From Rhodocaloribacter litoris (lineage in GTDB: Bacteria > Bacteroidota > Rhodothermia > Rhodothermales > ISCAR-4553), in the NCBI RefSeq assembly GCF_011682235.2, contig NZ_CP076718.1, positions 847,284-911,283 on the forward strand: DNA of 64,000 bases, in the 5' to 3' direction. A model generated the notes under the pieces. The model made no database searches, was not told where the DNA came from, and saw only the letters and a program-made list of their open reading frames with translations. The translations under genes were made by a program, and so were the position numbers. The stretch's first letter is position 1. Every line of letters begins with the position of its first letter. Below are positions 8,280 to 17,994 of this stretch, piece after piece.

Positions 8280-8573
8280 ATGAGCAACCGTATTAACCCG
8301 TACCGCTCCCCCCTGCTCCAGCCGCACCAGCGCACGGAGCCCCTGCGGGAAACGCCCCGGGCCCCACAGGCCGCTGCGCTGGCCCCGGCGCGGCAGCACA
8401 CGGCAGCCCGCCCGGCGCTCGAGCAGATCCCGCTCTCGGCCGAAGAGCAGCAGATGATCGACCGGGAGTTCCCGCCCCGCCCCGCCCTCACCCTCCGGCT
8501 CTACGGGCCGGGACGGCAGGGACAGACCGTCAACCCCGCCGCCCTGGGGACCCGCCTGGACGTCCGTGGATAG
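8280..8573 (+). CDS. Small conserved-looking protein of the flagellar operon, function unknown
   Basis: 97 residues, between flgC and fliE in the same operon. The first half is rich in proline, alanine and glutamine and probably disordered. The centre has LSAEEQQMIDREFP, an amphipathic segment, and the tail runs LRLYGPGRQG to LGTRLDVRG. It has no signal peptide and no membrane segment. Its place among rod and basal-body genes suggests a role in early basal-body assembly, or as an exported or regulatory small protein, but nothing in the sequence fixes this. It was accepted as real because it fills the gap with proper spacing on both sides. Confidence 0.6.
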   Translation: MSNRINPYRSPLLQPHQRTEPLRETPRAPQAAALAPARQHTAARPALEQIPLSAEEQQMIDREFPPRPALTLRLYGPGRQGQTVNPAALGTRLDVRG

Positions 8574-8588
8574 CTCTCGAAAGACGCC

Positions 8589-8909
8589 ATGACCATCGCA
8601 GAACTGCAACGCATGCGTGCCGTAGGCCCGGCCGGCCCCGACGACCCGCGCGGCCTGCCCCGCCCCCGCAGCCGCGAGGGACCCGACGGCATCAGCTTCG
8701 GAAAGGCCCTGCAGGAAGCCGTCGAGAGCGTGGATGCCGCACAGAAAGCAGCCGACGAACAGGTCACGGCTTTCATCTCCGGCGAGCAGGAGAACGTGCA
8801 CGAGGTCATGATCGCGATGAATCAGGCCCAGCTCTCCTTTCAACTCATGACGGAGGTTCGCAACCGCATGCTGGAAACGTACCAGGAACTGATGCGCATG
8901 CAGGTTTGA
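8589..8909 (+). CDS. fliE: Flagellar hook-basal body protein FliE
   Basis: 106 residues. After a variable start, FGKALQEAVESVDAAQKAAD and the C-terminal VMIAMNQAQLSFQLMTEVRN with LETYQELMRMQV are typical FliE. FliE links the MS ring (FliF) with the proximal rod. Only 15 bases separate it from the preceding small gene. Confidence 0.96.
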   Translation: MTIAELQRMRAVGPAGPDDPRGLPRPRSREGPDGISFGKALQEAVESVDAAQKAADEQVTAFISGEQENVHEVMIAMNQAQLSFQLMTEVRNRMLETYQELMRMQV

Positions 8910-8980
8910 CCTCCGCTCTCCGATTCAGCCCGCGGCTTTTCAACGGCACCCGCCTCCGGGCCGCCTGACCATCCCGCTGC

Positions 8981-10603
8981 ATGAACAATTTCTTCGAACA
9001 GATCGCAGACTTTCTGGGCCGGCTCCCCCTCCGGCAGAAGCTGGCCCTGGGCCTCGTCGTGCTGGGCAGCATCGCCGTGCTGGCCGGCGTCGCCTACTGG
9101 GCCAACCGGCCCACCTACGGGCTGCTATTCAGCAACCTGGAGGCAACCGAAGCCGGCCGCGTCGTCGAAGCGCTCAACGAGCAGGGCGTGAAGTACGAGC
9201 TGAAAAACGGCGGAACGGCGATCTACGTCCCCCAGGATCAGGTCTACGCCCTCCGCCTGCACCTGATGGGGGAAGGGGTCATCTCGGACGGCCCCCTGGG
9301 CGACAAGATCTTCGACCAGGGCACGCTGGGCATGACCAACTTCATGCAGAAGGTCAACCTGCGGCGGGCGCTCGAAGGCGAGCTGGCCCGCACCATCGCC
9401 AGCCTGAGCCAGGTGGAGATGGCCCGCGTACACCTGGTCCTGCCCGAGAAGCGCCCCTTCGCCCAGGCGCAGAGCCCCCCGACGGCCTCCGTCGTGCTCC
9501 ACCTGGCCGGCGGGGCCCGCCTGACCGAGACGCAGATCATGGGCATCACGGCGCTGGTGGCCGGCGCCGTCGAAGGCATGACCCCCGACGAGGTCACCCT
9601 GCTCGACACCCGCGGCAACCTGCTCTCCAACCCCCACAAAGGCGATCCGAACGTCATCCTGACGGCCACCCAGCTTCAGATGCAGCGCGACGTCGAAGCC
9701 CACCTGACCGCAAAGGGCCAGTCCATGCTCGACCAGGTCCTCGGCCAGGGCAACGCCATCGTGCGCGTCTCGGCCACGCTCGACTTCACCCGCTCGGTCG
9801 TCGAATCCAAAAATATCGACCCCGAGAGTGCCACCGTCATCAGCGAAGAACGGCTCGAAGAAAACTCCGAGGCCAACACCGCCAACTCGTCGGTGCGCAA
9901 CTACGAGGTCAGCGAACGGCGCGAGCGTTCCGAGAAAAGCGCCGGCGAGATCTCCTACCTGACCGTCTCGGTCATCCTCAACCAGAAAAAAAGACCGGCC
10001 GCCGACGCCCCGGAGACGGAACCCCGGCCCTATGCACCCGAGGAACTCACCGAGATCGAAAACCTGGTCAAGAACGCGGTCGGTTTCAAGGCCGAGCGCG
10101 GCGACCGGTTCGCCATCCATCAGACCGTCTTCGACACGAGCGTCGACGAGCGGCTGAACGAGGAGGTACAGGCCTACGAACGGAACCAGCAGTTGCAGCT
10201 CTATCTCCGCTACGGGTTGATGGCGCTGGCCATCGTGCTGGCGCTCTGGCTCCTGCGCTCCGCCTCGCGCCGCGCCACCTCCCTGACGACCCCCGAACCG
10301 AAGCAGGTCGCCACGGGTCCGGCCTCACGGGCGCTCGAACCGGGCCAGGCGCCGCAACAGCTCTCTGAAGGAGACACGCCTTCCGAGCGCCGCCTCGCCG
10401 CCCCTCAGGAGGAGCCCGACATCAACGTGGACGACATCTACGCCAGCAAGCTGTCGGCGGAAGCCAAAGCCCGCTTGAAGGCCAAGCACAAGATGCTCGA
10501 CGAGATCAAGAACCAGATCAAGAAAAACCCGGAAGAAACCGCCGAGCTGATCCGGTCCTGGCTGGCCATGGATATGGAACAGCAGGCCGAAGTGCCCGGC
10601 TGA
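8981..10603 (+). CDS. fliF: Flagellar MS-ring protein FliF
   Basis: 540 residues, usual size. First membrane helix about 20-41, a large periplasmic part starting NRPTYGLLFSNLEATEAG with the ring-building motif domains, then a second membrane helix near 400-420 (LMALAIVLALWLL) and a cytoplasmic tail that ends in an acidic helix (ELIRSWLAMDMEQQ) for FliG binding. FliF forms the MS ring, the first structure of the basal body and the housing of the export gate. Confidence 0.97.
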   Translation: MNNFFEQIADFLGRLPLRQKLALGLVVLGSIAVLAGVAYWANRPTYGLLFSNLEATEAGRVVEALNEQGVKYELKNGGTAIYVPQDQVYALRLHLMGEGVISDGPLGDKIFDQGTLGMTNFMQKVNLRRALEGELARTIASLSQVEMARVHLVLPEKRPFAQAQSPPTASVVLHLAGGARLTETQIMGITALVAGAVEGMTPDEVTLLDTRGNLLSNPHKGDPNVILTATQLQMQRDVEAHLTAKGQSMLDQVLGQGNAIVRVSATLDFTRSVVESKNIDPESATVISEERLEENSEANTANSSVRNYEVSERRERSEKSAGEISYLTVSVILNQKKRPAADAPETEPRPYAPEELTEIENLVKNAVGFKAERGDRFAIHQTVFDTSVDERLNEEVQAYERNQQLQLYLRYGLMALAIVLALWLLRSASRRATSLTTPEPKQVATGPASRALEPGQAPQQLSEGDTPSERRLAAPQEEPDINVDDIYASKLSAEAKARLKAKHKMLDEIKNQIKKNPEETAELIRSWLAMDMEQQAEVPG

Positions 10604-10651
10604 CCCCGTCCGCCCCCGGCTTCAAACACGCAACCTGCCTTCCCGTCTTCC

Positions 10652-11719
10652 ATGCTTGCACAAACCGTCCTTCAGAAAACAGGTGCTGCCGCCGTGGCAA
10701 GCCGCCTCGCCGACGACGAGACGGACGACGAGGTCAGCGGCGCCCGCAAGGCGGCCATCCTGCTCGTGGCCGTCGGCACCGAGGTCGCCAGCGAGGTGCT
10801 CCGCACGCTGCACGACAGTGAGGTGGAGCGGATCTCCATCGAGATTGCCAAGCTGCGCAACGTTTCGAGCGAGCTCGTCGAGTCGGTGCTGCTCGAGTAC
10901 CGGGACATGGCGATGGCGCACGATTACATCACCCAGGGCGGCATCTCGTTCGCCCGTCGCGCGCTCGAGAACGCCCTCGGCCCCCGCCGGGCCGAAGAGA
11001 TCATCATGAAGATCGAGGCCGCCATGCAGGTCTCGGCCTTCCACCTGCTGCAGACGGTCGAAACCAGCCAGCTCTCCAACTTCCTGCAGAACGAGCACCC
11101 GCAGACGGCGGCGCTCATCCTGGCGCATCTGAACCCGCGTAAGGCCGCCGACATCATCAGCAACCTGAACCAGGAGCTGCAAAACGAGATCATGTTCCGC
11201 CTGGCCACCATGGGAAAGACCTCCCCCGAACTGCTGCGCGACATCGAGGAGGTCATCCGCGACCAGATCGGCTCGGTCATCGGCACCGAACTCAGCGCCA
11301 CGGGTGGGGTCGAGAAGGTGGCCGAAATCCTGAACAACACGAGCCGCACCTCCGAGCGTTCCATCATGGAAGGCATCCGCGAACGGGACCCCGAGCTGGC
11401 CACCAACATCAAGAGCCTCATGTTCGTCTTCGACGACCTGGTCAACATCAACGACCGCGACCTGCAGCGCCTGCTCGTGGAGGTGGACCAGAAGGATCTG
11501 GTGCTGGCCCTCAAGGGATCCTCGCCCGACCTGCAGGAGAAGCTGCTCCGGAACGTGAGCGAGCGAGCCGCCGCCATGATCAAGGAAGAGCTCGAGCTGA
11601 TGGGCCAGGTACGGGTGCGCGACGTCGAAGAAGCCCAGCGCCGCATCCTGGAGGTGGCGCATGCCCTGGAAGAGCAGGAAGAGATTGCGCTCACCCGCAC
11701 GAACGACGCGTACCTGTAG
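10652..11719 (+). CDS. fliG: Flagellar motor switch protein FliG
   Basis: 355 residues. N-terminal domain binds FliF; the middle domain carries the EHPQ motif (148-151) used for FliM contact; the C-terminal domain from about 235 holds the charged torque helix (DDLVNINDRDLQRLL region) that meets MotA. FliG converts stator force into rotation and sits on the cytoplasmic face of the MS ring. The first 30 residues are an acidic, flexible extension; the GARKAAILL motif marks the core start. Confidence 0.97.
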   Translation: MLAQTVLQKTGAAAVASRLADDETDDEVSGARKAAILLVAVGTEVASEVLRTLHDSEVERISIEIAKLRNVSSELVESVLLEYRDMAMAHDYITQGGISFARRALENALGPRRAEEIIMKIEAAMQVSAFHLLQTVETSQLSNFLQNEHPQTAALILAHLNPRKAADIISNLNQELQNEIMFRLATMGKTSPELLRDIEEVIRDQIGSVIGTELSATGGVEKVAEILNNTSRTSERSIMEGIRERDPELATNIKSLMFVFDDLVNINDRDLQRLLVEVDQKDLVLALKGSSPDLQEKLLRNVSERAAAMIKEELELMGQVRVRDVEEAQRRILEVAHALEEQEEIALTRTNDAYL

Positions 11720-11737
11720 GCCGGACCCCCGCTTGCC

Positions 11738-12601
11738 ATGTCCCCGTTGCCCCGCGTGCTCAAAAAAGGCCGGACGCCGGCATCGCCTTCTCCCGCGGAA
11801 GAGGCCGGTCCCGTGCCCCGCCGCATCCCGGCCGCACAGGTCCTTGACCGGGCGCTACCGCCTCCCGGCGCAACGGGACCTCCTCCCCGTATCATCCGGC
11901 GCGAGGCGGCCCGGCGCCTGGCCGAGCCCTTCGAGGTGCCCCTGCTCACGGCCGAGCCCGCCTTTCCCCTGCCGCAACCGGAGGAGCCGGCCGCAGACGA
12001 CCTCCCGGCCAGCACCGAAGCCCTCGAAGCACTCCGGGCCCGGTGGGAAGCCGAGCAGGAAGAAGCCTTTGCCCGGCGCCTGGCCGAGGCGGTGGAACGG
12101 GCACGCGCCGAAGGGTACGACGCCGGCTACCGGGAAGCCGAGCAAGCCCTCCGGCGCGAGTTCGAGGCCTCGCGCGCCGCGCTGCGGGAAGACGTGGCCC
12201 GCCTCAAGGCGTGCTGGCAATCCTTTCTCGAAAAGGTGGAGCCCCTGCTGGCTCACCTGGCCTTCACCATCGCCCAGACCATCCTGGACGCCCCGCTGCC
12301 CACCGAGTTGAAGGATGCCGGCACCCGTTCGCTCTCGGCGGCCATCGACCGCCTTGCCGGCGAGGCCCCCCTGGCGGTCCGGCTCCATCCGGTGGACCTG
12401 CTGCGCCTGCGCGAATCCGGGTTGCTCGACGAGGTAGCCGCCGCACACCCCGGTCTCACCTGGGACTCGGACGAGGCGCTCCAGGAAGGCGACTGGATCG
12501 TCGAGTCGCCGGCCGCCATGATCCGCCACGTCAAAGCCGAGTTGCTGGAGACGCTCCGCCGGCGGATGGGCCTCGACGATCCGGGCGACGACCGGTCCTG
12601 A
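11738..12601 (+). CDS. fliH: Flagellar export ATPase regulator FliH
   Basis: 287 residues. The first 90 are proline-rich and flexible. A long charged helix follows (about 95-150), with YDAGYREAEQALR in it. The C-terminal domain (about 160-280) carries the HPVDLLRLRESG element and ends GDWIVESPAAMIRHVK, like the stator-stalk FliH/YscL family. FliH holds FliI at the export gate. Gene order fliG-fliH-fliI is the standard one. Confidence 0.88.
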   Translation: MSPLPRVLKKGRTPASPSPAEEAGPVPRRIPAAQVLDRALPPPGATGPPPRIIRREAARRLAEPFEVPLLTAEPAFPLPQPEEPAADDLPASTEALEALRARWEAEQEEAFARRLAEAVERARAEGYDAGYREAEQALRREFEASRAALREDVARLKACWQSFLEKVEPLLAHLAFTIAQTILDAPLPTELKDAGTRSLSAAIDRLAGEAPLAVRLHPVDLLRLRESGLLDEVAAAHPGLTWDSDEALQEGDWIVESPAAMIRHVKAELLETLRRRMGLDDPGDDRS

Positions 12602-12671
12602 CGGGTGCCGCTTCCGGCCGATGCGGCCGGCCGTTTCCGCATACGGCCCCTTCCAACAACGCCCCATTCCG

Positions 12672-13997
12672 ATGCAACATCTTTCCCAGTACCTGGAAGA
12701 CGTGCTGGCCCGCCCGGTCCACACGTTGCACTTCGGCAAGGTGCAGACCGTCGTGGGCCTGCTGGTGGAAGCCCGGGACGTGCACGCCGCCGTCGGGGAA
12801 CTGTGCTACATCTACGAGGGGGACGTGCGGGGCGGCCGGCGTGTGGCGGCCGAAGTCGTGGGGGTACGCGGGCGCACGACCGTGCTCATGCCGCTCGAAC
12901 AGACGGCGGGCCTGCGGGCCGGCTGTCTCGTCCAGCGTGCGGCCCTGCCGCTGACGGTCCGTGTCGGCGATGCCCTCCTCGGCCGCGTGATCGACGGGCA
13001 TGGCCGTCCCCTCGACGGAAAGGGCCCGCTCGCGCTGCCGGACGAGCAACCCGTCAATGCCGAGCCTCCCTCCCCGCTGGAACGCCGGATGATCACCGAA
13101 CCCCTCCGAACCGGCATCCGGGCCATCGATGCCTTCCTGACGCTCGGGAAAGGACAGCGCATCGGCATCTTCGCCGGCTCCGGCGTCGGCAAGAGCACCC
13201 TGCTCGGGATGATCGCCCGCCGTGCCCAGGCCGACGTGAACGTCATCGCCCTGATCGGCGAGCGGGGCCGGGAAGTGCAGGAGTTCATCGTGGACAACCT
13301 GGGCGCGGAAGGCCTGCGCCGCTCGGTCGTCGTGGCCGTCACCGGCGACCAGGCCGCCATGAGCCGCGTCAAAGGCGCCAGCGTCGCCCTCGCCATCGCC
13401 GAGTACTTCCGGGATCGCGGGCTGGACGTGCTGCTGATGATGGACTCGGTCACCCGCGTGGCCATGGCGCAGCGTGAGATCGGCCTGGCCGTCGGCGAGC
13501 CCCCCACCACGCGCGGCTACACCCCGAGCGTCTTCGCCCTGCTGCCGCGCCTGCTCGAACGCGCCGGTCCCGGCGCCCGCGGCACCATCACGGGCATCTT
13601 CACGGTCCTCGTCGACGGGGACGACCTGAACGAGCCGATCGGGGACGCCGTGCGGGGCATCCTCGACGGCCACATCGTGCTCTCACGCCGGCTGGCACAT
13701 GCCAACCACTTCCCCGCCATCGACGTGCTGCAAAGCGTCAGCCGCGTGATGCCCCGCGTGGCACCGGAAGAAGCCCGCGAAGCCGCCCACCGGGCGCGCC
13801 GCCTCCTGGCCGCCTACCGCGACGCCGAGGACCTGATCCGCATCGGCGCCTACCAGGCCGGCACCAGCCCCGACACCGACGCCGCCATCGCCGCACACGA
13901 ACCGCTGAAGGCTTTTCTGCAGCAGCGCACCAGCGAAGCGGCCGATCCCGACGCCGCCCGCACCCTCATCGCGCTGATGCAACGGCTCGACGGTTGA
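12672..13997 (+). CDS. fliI: Flagellum-specific ATPase FliI
   Basis: 441 residues from the ATG at 12672 (MQHLSQYLEDVL), preferred over an upstream in-frame start that would overlap non-coding leader. Walker A AGSGVGKST (168-176), the GERGREVQEF motif, and the catalytic LLMMDSVTRVA segment are intact. FliI is the F1-like hexameric ATPase of the flagellar type III export machine. Fifty-odd bases separate it from fliH. Confidence 0.97.
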   Translation: MQHLSQYLEDVLARPVHTLHFGKVQTVVGLLVEARDVHAAVGELCYIYEGDVRGGRRVAAEVVGVRGRTTVLMPLEQTAGLRAGCLVQRAALPLTVRVGDALLGRVIDGHGRPLDGKGPLALPDEQPVNAEPPSPLERRMITEPLRTGIRAIDAFLTLGKGQRIGIFAGSGVGKSTLLGMIARRAQADVNVIALIGERGREVQEFIVDNLGAEGLRRSVVVAVTGDQAAMSRVKGASVALAIAEYFRDRGLDVLLMMDSVTRVAMAQREIGLAVGEPPTTRGYTPSVFALLPRLLERAGPGARGTITGIFTVLVDGDDLNEPIGDAVRGILDGHIVLSRRLAHANHFPAIDVLQSVSRVMPRVAPEEAREAAHRARRLLAAYRDAEDLIRIGAYQAGTSPDTDAAIAAHEPLKAFLQQRTSEAADPDAARTLIALMQRLDG

Positions 13998-14026
13998 AAA
14001 AACGGTCCCGCCCACCCACGGCAGTT

Positions 14027-14042
14027 TGGCCGGGCATTTGCA
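14027..14042 (+). promoter_or_regulatory. Sigma-54 type promoter before fliJ
   Basis: TGGCCG, five bases, TTGCA; GG at 14028-14029 and GC at 14040-14041 are 12 bases apart. It lies between fliI and fliJ, and the expected start is about 40 bases before the fliJ ATG. It would give the fliJ-motE-fliK-flgD-flgE group its own early-class transcript. Confidence 0.7.
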
Positions 14043-14092
14043 AAGTCACCGCATCCCGAACGTTACGCTCCATCGCCGAGAAAATTGCTGCC

Positions 14093-14551
14093 ATGGCCGG
14101 AAAGAAGTTCCAGTTCTCCCTGCAAAGCGTCCTGAAGCTCCGGCGGCACGAGTCCGACACGGCCCGCCAGGCGCTGGCCCGCACGATGGAAGCCCGCAAA
14201 ACCCAGGAGGAGCGTCTCGCCGAGATCGAGGCCCGGCTGCACGAAGCCGCCGAGCGGGAGCTCCAGGCCCGGCGCACCGCACCCCAGGACTTCCGGCGGC
14301 TGGCGGCCTACCGGCTCGAACTCCAGCAGGCCCGCGACCGCGAACGCCGCAGCCTGGAACAGAAACGTCTCGAAGAAGAACGGGCCCGGCACCGGCTGCT
14401 CGCCCGCCGCCGCGCCGAAGAAACCCTCCAGACCCTCCACGATGAACAAAAAATGCAGCACGAGCAGGCCCTCCAGCGGGCCGAGACCGACCTCCTCGAC
14501 GAACAGGCCCTGATGACCCATCTGCGAACCCATTCTTCCGCCGGCTCATGA
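14093..14551 (+). CDS. fliJ: Flagellar export protein FliJ
   Basis: 152 residues from ATG 14093 (MAGKKFQFSLQSVLKLRR), the normal FliJ opening; longer readings would run through the promoter. It is one continuous coiled coil rich in E, R, A and Q, as in FliJ, the central stalk-like rotor of the export ATPase and chaperone-recycling factor. The stop overlaps the next ATG by four bases (ATGA). Confidence 0.85.
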   Translation: MAGKKFQFSLQSVLKLRRHESDTARQALARTMEARKTQEERLAEIEARLHEAAERELQARRTAPQDFRRLAAYRLELQQARDRERRSLEQKRLEEERARHRLLARRRAEETLQTLHDEQKMQHEQALQRAETDLLDEQALMTHLRTHSSAGS

Positions 14552-15237
14552 GTATGAGTAAGGTCTTCGCCATCGTCGGTACCGTTCTCGCAGCCTTCGT
14601 CATTGGCTTCTCCGCCATCTTTTTCGCCATGCCATACGTAGCCCCGGAACGGTACGAGAAGACGCAGCACATGCTGGACAGCCTGCGTGCCCAGCGCGAG
14701 TTGCGAGCACTCGGCGACAGCACCCTCAAAGTGCTGGAACATCACGCCATCGGCATCCTCGCGGACTCGCTGGGCGCCTCCGTGACACGCCTCGACTCCA
14801 TCCTGAACCGCATCCTCCGGCAACACCAGACCGACCTGGCCACCCTTCGCGATTCGCTGAAGATGGCCCATGCCCGCCTGCACGGGGCCGAACAGACGAA
14901 CGCCACCCTGAAGAACCGTCTCGACGAACTCAACACCCGGGTCGAGAGCCTGGAAGCCCAGCGGATCGAGATCCGCGACCTGAGCGCGGTGTTGCCCAAG
15001 ATGGAAAACAAGGAACTCGGCCCGATCCTGGCCCAGCTCGAACTGCCCGTGCTGCGCCTGCTGTTTGCCGAATCCACCGCCCGCAACCGCACCAAACTGC
15101 TTCAGGCGCTTCCCCCGGACCGCGCCGCCCGCCTCGTCAACTTTCTCGTGAACGACAACGCGGCAGACACCAGCCGGGTACCGCTTCCCGGCATGGCCTC
15201 ACCCGGATCGGCTGCCGCCCCGGCAGGTTCCTCGTAG
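14548..15237 (+). CDS. MotE-like flagellar protein (coiled coil with MgtE-N domain)
   Basis: 229 residues. One N-terminal membrane helix (about 5-30), a long coiled coil (about 85-145), then a domain with LSAVLPKMENKELGPILAQL and ALPPDRAARLVNFL that resembles the MgtE N-terminal domain. Proteins of this layout next to fliJ are MotE-like chaperones that stabilise MotC or other motor proteins in periplasmic or cytoplasmic contexts. Translationally coupled to fliJ. The low-complexity tail after residue 210 is probably disordered. Confidence 0.65.
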   Translation: MSMSKVFAIVGTVLAAFVIGFSAIFFAMPYVAPERYEKTQHMLDSLRAQRELRALGDSTLKVLEHHAIGILADSLGASVTRLDSILNRILRQHQTDLATLRDSLKMAHARLHGAEQTNATLKNRLDELNTRVESLEAQRIEIRDLSAVLPKMENKELGPILAQLELPVLRLLFAESTARNRTKLLQALPPDRAARLVNFLVNDNAADTSRVPLPGMASPGSAAAPAGSS

Positions 15238-15269
15238 CCCCGGTCTTCCCGCACCCTGACAGGACGCAC

Positions 15270-17213
15270 ATGCAGCTGCTTTCCCTTTTCACCACCGCGC
15301 CGGCACCCGTCGCCCCTGCCGAAGAAGGGGGGACGCCGGCGGGACACGCGCCCACCGGCCTGTTCGGGGCGTTGCTTTCCCGCCTGCGCGGCCTGCCGGC
15401 TCCGGAAGAACCGGCGCCGGAAGCATCCGGCACGGCCTTCGGTGCAGTCCACGAGCACGACGTGACGCTCGTTGCCGGCACCCTACCGTCCGAATCGGTC
15501 CCGGTAACCGGTAAGGAGCGACTGCCCGAACAGGCGGTGTCCACACACCCCGAGGAAGCCGGCGCGACCGGGGCGGTCGCACCGCCGCAAGAGACCTCCC
15601 GGCCCGCTCCGGTCGTCGAGGCCGGCACCGGGGCCCCGTCTCCGGACGCCGGCGAAGCATCGGACCACACCCCACCGGGCCCTTCTTCCGACGATGCCGC
15701 ACCGCCACAAGCCCTCCCGCCCGTCCGGGAGCCCCTGTTGCCGGTGCACGCCACCGGCATCAGGGACACCGGGCCCTCCCCGGACGGAAGCACCCGCCCG
15801 GCGCGGACCGGGCCCTCCGTGCAGGGCACAGCAGGTACCCCCGCCGCATCGGACAGCGACCCCGCCCCGCTGCCACCCCGGACAGACGGAAAACCCGCCC
15901 CACTGCCACCCCGGACAGACGGGAAACCCGCCCCACTGCCACCCCGAATCGAAGAGCACCCTGCCCCGCTGCCACCCCGAACGGACGAAACGCCTGCCCC
16001 GCTGCCGCCCCGGACACACGGAAAACCCGCCCCGCTGCCGCCGCAGGCAGAAAAAACTTTCTCCTCGTTGCGGCCGCAAGCGGAGGGCAACCCGGCACCG
16101 ACCGGCAATGCCCCGATCCCGGCCGGACCGGCTTCCATCGAAGGCGCGCTCCCTGCCGGCTTCACCATCGTGACAAAGCCCAACGGCACCCCGGCCTCGG
16201 AGACCACTTTGCCCGCGGAAACCCGGTTTTCGGGGATGCCGGAGGCAACAACCCACGGCCGGCCGGACCCGGCCGGATCGGCGCCGGTCATCGACGAGGC
16301 GGTGAGCGTCTCCGGGCCCCGGAACGATCCGCCGGCCCCGGAGACCGTCCCGGTTGCAGCGGAGACGGACCGGATCCACGCCTCCGAACAGGATCCGGAT
16401 ACCCCCCCTCCTTCCACCCGGATGCCCCGGTCGGCGTCCGGTGAAAACGCACCGGGTACGGACGATGGGCGTCCCTTCCATGCGGCCGGTTCTCCCGCGG
16501 ACGACCGGCAGACCGGGGACCGGCCGGGCGAGCGGGCACCGCGCAGTCCGGCAGCCGCCCGGCGGGAGAACACCCCGGAGAAGCCCCCGGCGCCCGCCGC
16601 ACCCGAAGGACAGGGCACCGCAACGCCGGCGCCGGCCGTTCCCGAGGATGCGGCGCCCGAAATGCCGGCCGAACCGCTCCCGGACCCGGCCCCCGAACCG
16701 GTTCGGGACACCGGAGATCGTCCACTCAAGCTGCTCGAAACGACGCTGGGCGAGGTTGTTCGTTCGTTGCGTGAGCCGGGACGACCGGCGCCGCGCGGGC
16801 CCGTCTCCGCCGCCTGGCTCCGCACCGTATACCTGCAATCGACCCGTGGCCAGACGACGGATGACGGGTGGAAGATGCTCGAACTGCGACTCGACGATGG
16901 CGACGGCACCATGACCATCAAGGCCCGCCGGGACGCCGAGCGGGTGATCGTCGCCGTCAGCTTCAGCGATCCGCACCTGCGCCTTCTGGCAAGTGAGAAC
17001 GCAGACCGGTTGCAGGAAGCCCTCCGCCAGCAATATGACGCCTCTGTCGATCTGTCGCTTGCGGGCGAGGATGCCGGCGCCTCATCCCGGCACCATGAAA
17101 ACGGCCAGGATTCTCCGGCATCCTTCGCCCGGGTATCCCGGGTTCACGACCGGGAAGCCGGTGCCGGTCCGGTGCTCCGCCGGGCCGGGGCCCGGCACGT
17201 ATGGGTCGGTTAG
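15270..17213 (+). CDS. fliK: Flagellar hook-length control protein FliK
   Basis: 647 residues. More than 450 N-terminal residues are low-complexity, rich in P, A, G and E, as expected for a secreted molecular ruler. Residues 198-263 are six tandem 11-residue units of the type [11 protein letters not shown]. The C-terminal domain (about 510-600) has [19 protein letters not shown] and [11 protein letters not shown], matching the FliK substrate-switch domain that contacts FlhB. Position between motE and flgD is standard. Confidence 0.85.
   Translation: MQLLSLFTTAPAPVAPAEEGGTPAGHAPTGLFGALLSRLRGLPAPEEPAPEASGTAFGAVHEHDVTLVAGTLPSESVPVTGKERLPEQAVSTHPEEAGATGAVAPPQETSRPAPVVEAGTGAPSPDAGEASDHTPPGPSSDDAAPPQALPPVREPLLPVHATGIRDTGPSPDGSTRPARTGPSVQGTAGTPAASDSDPAPLPPRTDGKPAPLPPRTDGKPAPLPPRIEEHPAPLPPRTDETPAPLPPRTHGKPAPLPPQAEKTFSSLRPQAEGNPAPTGNAPIPAGPASIEGALPAGFTIVTKPNGTPASETTLPAETRFSGMPEATTHGRPDPAGSAPVIDEAVSVSGPRNDPPAPETVPVAAETDRIHASEQDPDTPPPSTRMPRSASGENAPGTDDGRPFHAAGSPADDRQTGDRPGERAPRSPAAARRENTPEKPPAPAAPEGQGTATPAPAVPEDAAPEMPAEPLPDPAPEPVRDTGDRPLKLLETTLGEVVRSLREPGRPAPRGPVSAAWLRTVYLQSTRGQTTDDGWKMLELRLDDGDGTMTIKARRDAERVIVAVSFSDPHLRLLASENADRLQEALRQQYDASVDLSLAGEDAGASSRHHENGQDSPASFARVSRVHDREAGAGPVLRRAGARHVWVG
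15861..16058 (+). repeat. Six tandem 33-base repeats inside fliK
   Basis: Six in-frame units of 33 bases encode [11 protein letters not shown] or close variants. The first copies are nearly identical at DNA level and later copies diverge (IEE, TDE, THG, QAEK). Repeats of this kind can change copy number by slippage and so change the length of the ruler region. Confidence 0.9.
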
Positions 17214-17245
17214 TCCCCTTTCATTCCCCAGATCAACCCACTGCC

Positions 17246-17929
17246 ATGGAAATCCAGTCCAGCCTGCTCCCGACCGCCCCGGAGACCGGCAGTCCCTCCG
17301 GCCCTGCCGGGACCGGCTCGCAGGTCCTCGGGAAAGACGAGTTCCTCCGGCTGCTCGTCACCCAGCTGAGCCACCAGGACCCGCTCAACCCGCTCGACGG
17401 CCAGGAATTCGCCGCGCAGCTGGCCCAGTTCTCGAGTGTCGAGCAGTTGATCAACATCGAACAGCGCCTGTCAGACAATACGGCGGCCATCGACGTGCTT
17501 TCGCAGAGCACCAACGCGGGCATTGCCGCCGGGCTGATCGGCAAGTCGGTCGAGGCCGAAGGCAACCAGATCGCCTGGACGGGTGAGGGAGAACGCACGC
17601 TGGCCTTCGACCTGGACGAGGCGGCCGATCAGGTGACCGTCACCATCCGGGATGCCGCCGGTAACGTGGTTCGCACCCTGGAGCTGGGTGCCCGGGAGGC
17701 GGGCCTCAACGAGGTCGTCTGGAACGGCGAAGGAGATGCCGGCGCCACCGTGGCGACAGGCACCTATACGTTCGAGGTACAGGCGACGCGTGCGAACGGC
17801 GACGCGGTGGAGGCCGTCGAGATGATCACCGGCCCGGTAGCCCGCGTCACATTCGGTCCCGAAGGTATCCTCCTCTGGATCGGCGGCGTTGCCGTGTCCA
17901 TGGCCAACGTCGCGAGCGTGAAGACCTGA
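17246..17929 (+). CDS. flgD: Flagellar hook assembly (cap) protein FlgD
   Basis: 227 residues from ATG 17246. The N-terminus has the FlgD signature [20 protein letters not shown] followed by [20 protein letters not shown]. The C-terminal half has the two FlgD beta domains, with [20 protein letters not shown]. FlgD caps the growing hook and helps FlgE polymerise. It lies right before flgE. Confidence 0.97.
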   Translation: MEIQSSLLPTAPETGSPSGPAGTGSQVLGKDEFLRLLVTQLSHQDPLNPLDGQEFAAQLAQFSSVEQLINIEQRLSDNTAAIDVLSQSTNAGIAAGLIGKSVEAEGNQIAWTGEGERTLAFDLDEAADQVTVTIRDAAGNVVRTLELGAREAGLNEVVWNGEGDAGATVATGTYTFEVQATRANGDAVEAVEMITGPVARVTFGPEGILLWIGGVAVSMANVASVKT

Positions 17930-17994
17930 CGCACCCTCCACACCCGCTTCCATTTTTTGCCCCATTCGCTTCCATCAACCCACGGTAGATCACC

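Noticed and set aside
15861..16058. CRISPR-like array
   Set aside because: Units are 33 bases without spacers and are in frame in fliK, so they are coding repeats.
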